Shown here: in pieces, positions 59,485-64,000 of the stretch
How the letters are laid out: each line of letters opens with the position of its first letter
How positions within the stretch are numbered: position 1 is the first letter of the stretch
Assembly: GCF_029867415.1 (NCBI RefSeq)
Contig: NW_026705784.1
Coordinates: 186,001 to 250,000 of the forward strand
Reading direction: 5' to 3'
DNA from: Vicia villosa
Lineage: Eukaryota > Streptophyta > Magnoliopsida > Fabales > Fabaceae
DNA: 64,000 nucleotides
Translations under genes and position numbers: made by a program
The notes under the pieces: model-generated
The model's input: the letters and a program-made list of their open reading frames with translations, nothing else
Told to the model about the DNA's origin: nothing
Databases searched by the model: none

Positions 59485-60447
59485 AACATGGTTGTTAGTC
59501 TCAAGCATAGTTCCGCTACAGTACGTTTTACATTGTGTTCTCTATCAATTGTGATCTAACAAATTCTTATAGCTATCAAAGACCTATGCTGCTAAAGTGA
59601 ATACCTGATAATAAAAAGTGACGCTACAGTGTTTTACCAAATTGCCATATATATTAATTGTTATCTATCCAATTGTCATGTCTAAGAAAACATAGGCTGC
59701 TACAGTACCGATCACATACTAATAATGAAACGCTACACCAATTATATATATATAATAATAAACCAATACATATATATGGATCAAACGCTACACTAAATAT
59801 CTATAAACGTATCAAACTCAAAGACATAAATTTAGCAATTTCACAAAACAATTAATCGCACATAAAGAGATATTAAAATTCCTTAAACCCCACACACGGT
59901 CCATCATATCCCCGTTTATATAGCAAGAACCCCATCCTTACCTAGTATTTGGAGTCCGCTCTACAATTCCGGTCAAATCCAAGCTTTCCTGCTTCGCGTA
60001 ATTCTTCCGTTTTTCTCTTCGCGGCCTAACTCTCGTATCTCTTTTTCAACCACTGAGCTTCCAAACCCTTGTTTTGTTTTCTCTTTTCACGTACAGCCAC
60101 AAAAACCTAATTCATCATTCTTTTTATTTATTCCCTTAATCCAATAATAACAATAATAATATTATTATATCTAATGAGCTTAAACTTCACACCTCTAATT
60201 TACTATTTAACACACAACCTCAAAATCCAACTTAATTAAAAAATCCATAATAATATTATTCTTAATATTATTTCTCCGACTAACTGACTAAAATCTGAAT
60301 TTAACTTAATAATCCAAATGTGCCTCTTAAAATCACACTGACAAATTCAACTACTTCGATACATTCTCAAACTTCTTCTAAATCCAATAATTAAATCCTT
60401 CAATAATTTAATTAACTAATTAATTAAATTTGGGGCGTTACAATTCT
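57734..60447 (+). mobile_element. 2.7-kb solo LTR (TGTAACACCCC...GGGGCGTTACA)
   Basis: The target duplication ATTCT is at 57734-57738 and 60443-60447. The element 57739-60442 starts TGTAACACCCCAAA and ends TTTGGGGCGTTACA. It has no ORF with retroelement domains, so a single LTR remains after recombination. Long LTRs with these tips are typical of Ty3/gypsy elements in plants. It includes a (TAT)n run (59445-59480) and repeated GCTACAGT phrases (59510-59790). Confidence 0.9.
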
Positions 60448-62368
60448 AGTTCCTAAAGGAGTATTTCAATGGTTTCCTAAGTGCAACAATTTATGTACTC
60501 ACTACCAAGGACCCAATGAAAATTGGGGACCTTCCACTCTAAATTAATTTTGCAGGAAAAGTGATTTGATATTGCCGAAAGGTTATGGTTCCTTGATAGC
60601 GGATGTTCAAGACACATGACGGGAGACATATCACTTTTTGTTGAGTTTCATGCAAAGAAAAAGGGGTATGTCACTTATTGAGACAACAATCGAGGAGCTA
60701 TACTTGGTAAAGGAAGTGTAGGTAACCCATCTACCACAACCATATTTGATGTTTTACTAGTAGAAGGTCTTAAACATAATCTCTTAAGTATTAGTCAATT
60801 GTACGACAAAGATTTCAAAGTAACTTTCACAAATTCTGGTTGCACAATTGAACATATTAAGAAAAGAGACATTATGTTTAATGGCACAAGAGTAAACAAC
60901 ATTTATATGCTAAACTCGGATGAAGTGTCTAAGTCAAATGCCAAGTGTCTTATTGCTTTAGGAGAAGACTCATGGATTTGGCATAGACGCCTTGCTCACA
61001 TAAACTTTGACTTACTAAATAAGGTTGTCACAAAGGATTTAGTAATCGGCTTACCAAAAATAAAGTTTTCAAAAGATCATCTATGTGATGCATGTCAAAA
61101 GGGGAAACAAACAAAAGTTTCTTTTAAATCAAAAAATGTGGTTTTAACATCACGACCCCTTTAACTTCTTCACATGGATCTCTTTGGCCCTTCAAGGACC
61201 AAAAGCATAGGTGTAAACATCTATGGTTTTGTCATTGTCGATGATTACTCTAGATTTTGTTGGTTAATCTTCCTACCTAGTAAGGATCAAACATTTCCAG
61301 CATTTACTCAATTTGCAAGGTTATGTCAAAACAAAATAAACACTAAGATAGTTGCAATCCGTAGTGATCACGGTGGAGAATTTGAAAATTATCATTTTGA
61401 AAAATACTGTGATAAACATGGAATTGAACATAACTTTTCAGCTCCTAGAACACCACAACAAAATGGTGTGGTCGAACGTTAAATCATGTTCTAGAAGAGT
61501 TGGCAAGAACAATGCTCAATGAAGGAAATCTACCTAAATATTTATGGGCGGATGCTATTAGCACCACATGTTATGTTTTGAATAGGATACTAATTTGTCC
61601 TATACTAAACAAAACGCCATATGAACTATTAAAGGGTAGAAAACCAAATGTGTCACACCTCCACGTATTCGGTTGCAAATGTTTTGTGTTAAACAACAGT
61701 AAAGATAACCTTGGTAAATTTGATGCTAAAGCGGACAAAGGCATATTTCTTGGTTACTCTCAATCTAGTAAAGCATATAGGATTTACAACAAAAGACTAC
61801 TTATTGTTGAAGAGTCAGTTCATGTGTCCTTTGATGAATCTTACTCAAAATGTGTCGAGAAAGGTATTTGTTTTGATAGTGCAGGCCCATCTACTGAAGA
61901 TATTGTCAAAGAAAAGGAAGAAGAAAGTGAGATTATCAAAGATAAAGATGCTAAGGAAGAGAACTATGAATCTCATGATAGCGTTGAAAAAGAAAATATC
62001 TCAAGCAACGAAGAACTTCCAAAGGCCTGGACAAACGTAAAAGATCATCCAATTGACAACATATTAGGTGACATCTCAAAGGGCGTTACAACACGCTCCA
62101 AGATAAGTAACTTTTGTCATCATTTTGCTTTTGTTTCACAAGTTGAGCCAAAAAACGCAAAAGACGCATTACTTGATGAGCATTGGCTAATGGCCATGCA
62201 AGAAGAATTAAACCAATTAAAAAGGAATGATGTATGGGACCTTGTCCCTCATCCGGGAGAACATCAAGTAATTGGCACTAGGTGGGTTTTTCGTAACAAA
62301 CTTGATGAAAACGGAGTTATTACTAGAAAAAAAGCTAGGTTGGTAGCTCAAGGCTACAATCAAGAGGA
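60448..62368 (+). pseudogene. Copia-B protease, integrase and start of RT, broken
   Basis: After the solo LTR the frame resumes VPKGVFQWFPK. The protease site DSGCSRHMTG is near 60595. A stop at about 60679 precedes the integrase, which has its zinc region (HRRLAH...CDACQKGKQ) and core motifs MDLFGPS, IVDDYSRFCW and RSDHGGEFENY. TAA codons lie at about 61162 and 61480, with a frame change just after the PQQNGVVER motif. The RT begins with WLMAMQEELNQLKRNDVWDL and stops after KARLVAQGYNQEEE at the deletion point (about 62369). Confidence 0.88.
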
Positions 62369-63255
62369 AGAGTGAATTTGAGATGAGCCTCATGGGGGAA
62401 TTGAACTTCTTCCTTGGTATACAAATCAAGCAGTTAAGTTATGGAACTTTCGTTAGCCAAACTAAATATTGCATAGAATTGCTAAAGAGATTTGGGATGA
62501 GTGAAGCAAAGGAGATTGACACACCTATGGCCACAAACGGTAACCTAGACAAGGATGAAAACGGTAAAGAGGTTGATGTAAAATTATACCGAGGCATGAT
62601 AGGCTCTCTATTGTATCTCACGGCCTCATGAACGGATATTATGTTTAGCGTATGCATGTGTGCAAGATACCAATCGTGTCCAAAGGAATCACATCTAAAG
62701 GCTGTAAAAAGAATTCTACGATACCTCCGTGGAACTACCACATATGGTCTATGGTATCCTAAGGGAAATGAATGCTACTTGGTGGGATTCTCCGACTCCG
62801 ACTTTGCTGGATGCAAATCTGACCGAAAAAGTACCAGTGGCACATGTCATTTATTCTCAAATTCATTGATAAGTTGGCACAGCAAGAAACAAGTATCAGT
62901 CGCGTTATCTACAGCTGAAGTAGAATATGTAGCTGCCGGAAGTTGCTGTGCACAGATATTGTGGCTCAAACAGCAACTTATTGATTTTGGCATCAAGCTT
63001 GAACGAATACCTATCATGTGTGACAACACAAGCGCCATCAACTTAAGCAAAAATCCTGTTCTACATTCACGAACCAAGCATATAGAAATAAGGCACCACT
63101 TCTTAAGAGATCATGTAGAAAATGGGGAAGTTGTGTTTGAACATGTTGAGAGCAAGAAACAATTAGCGGACATCTTTACTAAACCTCTTGCAACCGAGCC
63201 TTTCTTCAACATTCGCAGAGAATTAGGGATATTGGATATCTCTAATTTGAGCTAA
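62369..63255 (+). pseudogene. Copia-B end of RT and RNase H after RT-core deletion
   Basis: The homology resumes at EFEMSLMGELNFFLGIQIKQ, the end of RT. The stretch normally between, which carries the catalytic YVDD box (about 180 aa), is missing. One TGA lies at about 62629. RNase H follows from 62641, with SDSDFAGC, STAEVEYVAAG, CDNTSAINLSKNP and the tail KKQLADIFTKPL, and ends at the stop in 63253-63255. The RNase H part is open for 204 codons. Confidence 0.88.
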
Positions 63256-64000
63256 ATGTGGTTATGACTATCTAATTATTTTCTCGTCTATCTATTATTT
63301 ATGTTTATGCTAACATTCTTCTTTAGTGTGAATGTAGTACACAACCGGTCAAGGATCGTGCTACATGGATCAAAGGAACATACTATCTCTCATATCATGA
63401 TGACAAGATATATGAAAATCGAGAAAGCGGTGACATGTTTGTTGTTCACTTCCAAAAATATTATTCATTATGTAATATGCAATCAATTAACGTGATTATA
63501 GTGACATCCTATGTGCTTCTCAATATTTCTCATTCACATCTCAATATTTCTCATTCACATATAGATTGTTCATCATGAAGCATAATGAGTCAAGTTTAAG
63601 AATCACAATAATCACATTACATGTGGTAGATTAAGCATGCATATTCTATTTCATGACCATTTGTTGTAATCCATGCATTTGGACCATTTTGAGTCGACCC
63701 AAACTGGCCTTACGTCGACCTACTGAAGCTGTTTTCAAAAAGGAGAAAATTATTGACAGTTACGTCGACCTACTTTTTCAGTGTTTTGTAATTGTGACCT
63801 ATTTTAACTTTGACCATTATTATTATTCTGTTATCTTAGTATGTTCTTGTTATCTTGTTTATTATTACTCTGTGTGCTTTCTCCTATTACCTTTCTTGTT
63901 TCACTTTTGATGTTGTCAGAGGGGGAGTATGAAGGTATGAGAGTACGGGGGAGCTTACGCATTAAAGTACGGGGGAGCTTATATAAAATTACATCATTCA

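Larger units (their letters stand above)
56072..64000 (+). mobile_element. Copia-B: large SIRE-like Ty1/copia element, defective
   Basis: Primer site, gag, protease, integrase, part of RT and RNase H follow in copia order, with many stops and frame changes and a deletion of the RT core. A solo LTR of another element splits it at 57739-60442. After the pol stop (63255) comes a spacer with GTCGACC motifs, then purine-tract-like repeats (AGAGGGGGAG, ACGGGGGAGC twice, 63918-63978). The 3' LTR is beyond the window. Confidence 0.88.

Overview
The window is nuclear DNA from a flowering plant. Three intron-containing genes have GT-AG introns and eudicot-type proteins. The DNA is AT-rich and heavily loaded with Ty1/copia, L1-type LINE, hAT and MITE-like elements. 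A legume is my best guess, from the overall look of the repeats; nothing here proves the genus.

Layout. 1-4985: no host gene; a possible LTR-retrotransposon remnant with a tRNA-like relic and a minisatellite built on TCAACCCAGAGTTGA. 4976-7725 (-): L1-type LINE-A with intact 5' side, three in-frame TAG codons, cut off at the start of reverse transcriptase. 7826-15063: a string of terminal-inverted-repeat or foldback elements, each set between (TA)n tracts. One of them was split by LINE-B (18-bp target duplication). 15064-22411 (-): a nearly genome-length endogenous pararetrovirus (Caulimoviridae-like) with four long uninterrupted ORFs (movement protein, capsid-like, protease/RT/RNase H, and one unknown) and a promoter-like region at one end. 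22412-23722: decayed hAT element next to a MITE.

25770-34665 (+): complete alcohol dehydrogenase-like gene, 10 exons, 395 aa. Its fourth intron is about 6.9 kb and is filled with (TA)n tracts, MITEs and two hAT-like elements. 34841-39582 (+): an apparently intact Ty1/copia element (117-bp LTRs identical by eye, AAGTG target duplication, one 1352-aa ORF), inserted 175 bp after the ADH stop codon. 40176-42636 (-): plastid ADP/ATP-carrier-type mitochondrial carrier family gene, 10 exons, 384 aa. 43480-49965: repeats and relics (plant mobile domain-like fragment, possible solo LTR, an inverted-repeat element with 20-bp palindromes, a copia fragment split by an insertion with a 9-bp target duplication). 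50367-53785 (-): complete CAX-type vacuolar cation/H+ exchanger, 11 exons, 455 aa. 54400-64000 (+): a large SIRE-like copia element with many stops and a deletion of the RT core, split by a 2.7-kb solo LTR (target duplication ATTCT).

The three host genes do not form a pathway and show no sign of co-regulation. The clearest theme is that (TA)n tracts border several unrelated kinds of inserted DNA: at least five MITE families, hAT-like elements and the pararetrovirus. Exon boundaries were set by hand from GT/AG sites, reading frame and family knowledge; the summed exon lengths are divisible by three in all three genes.
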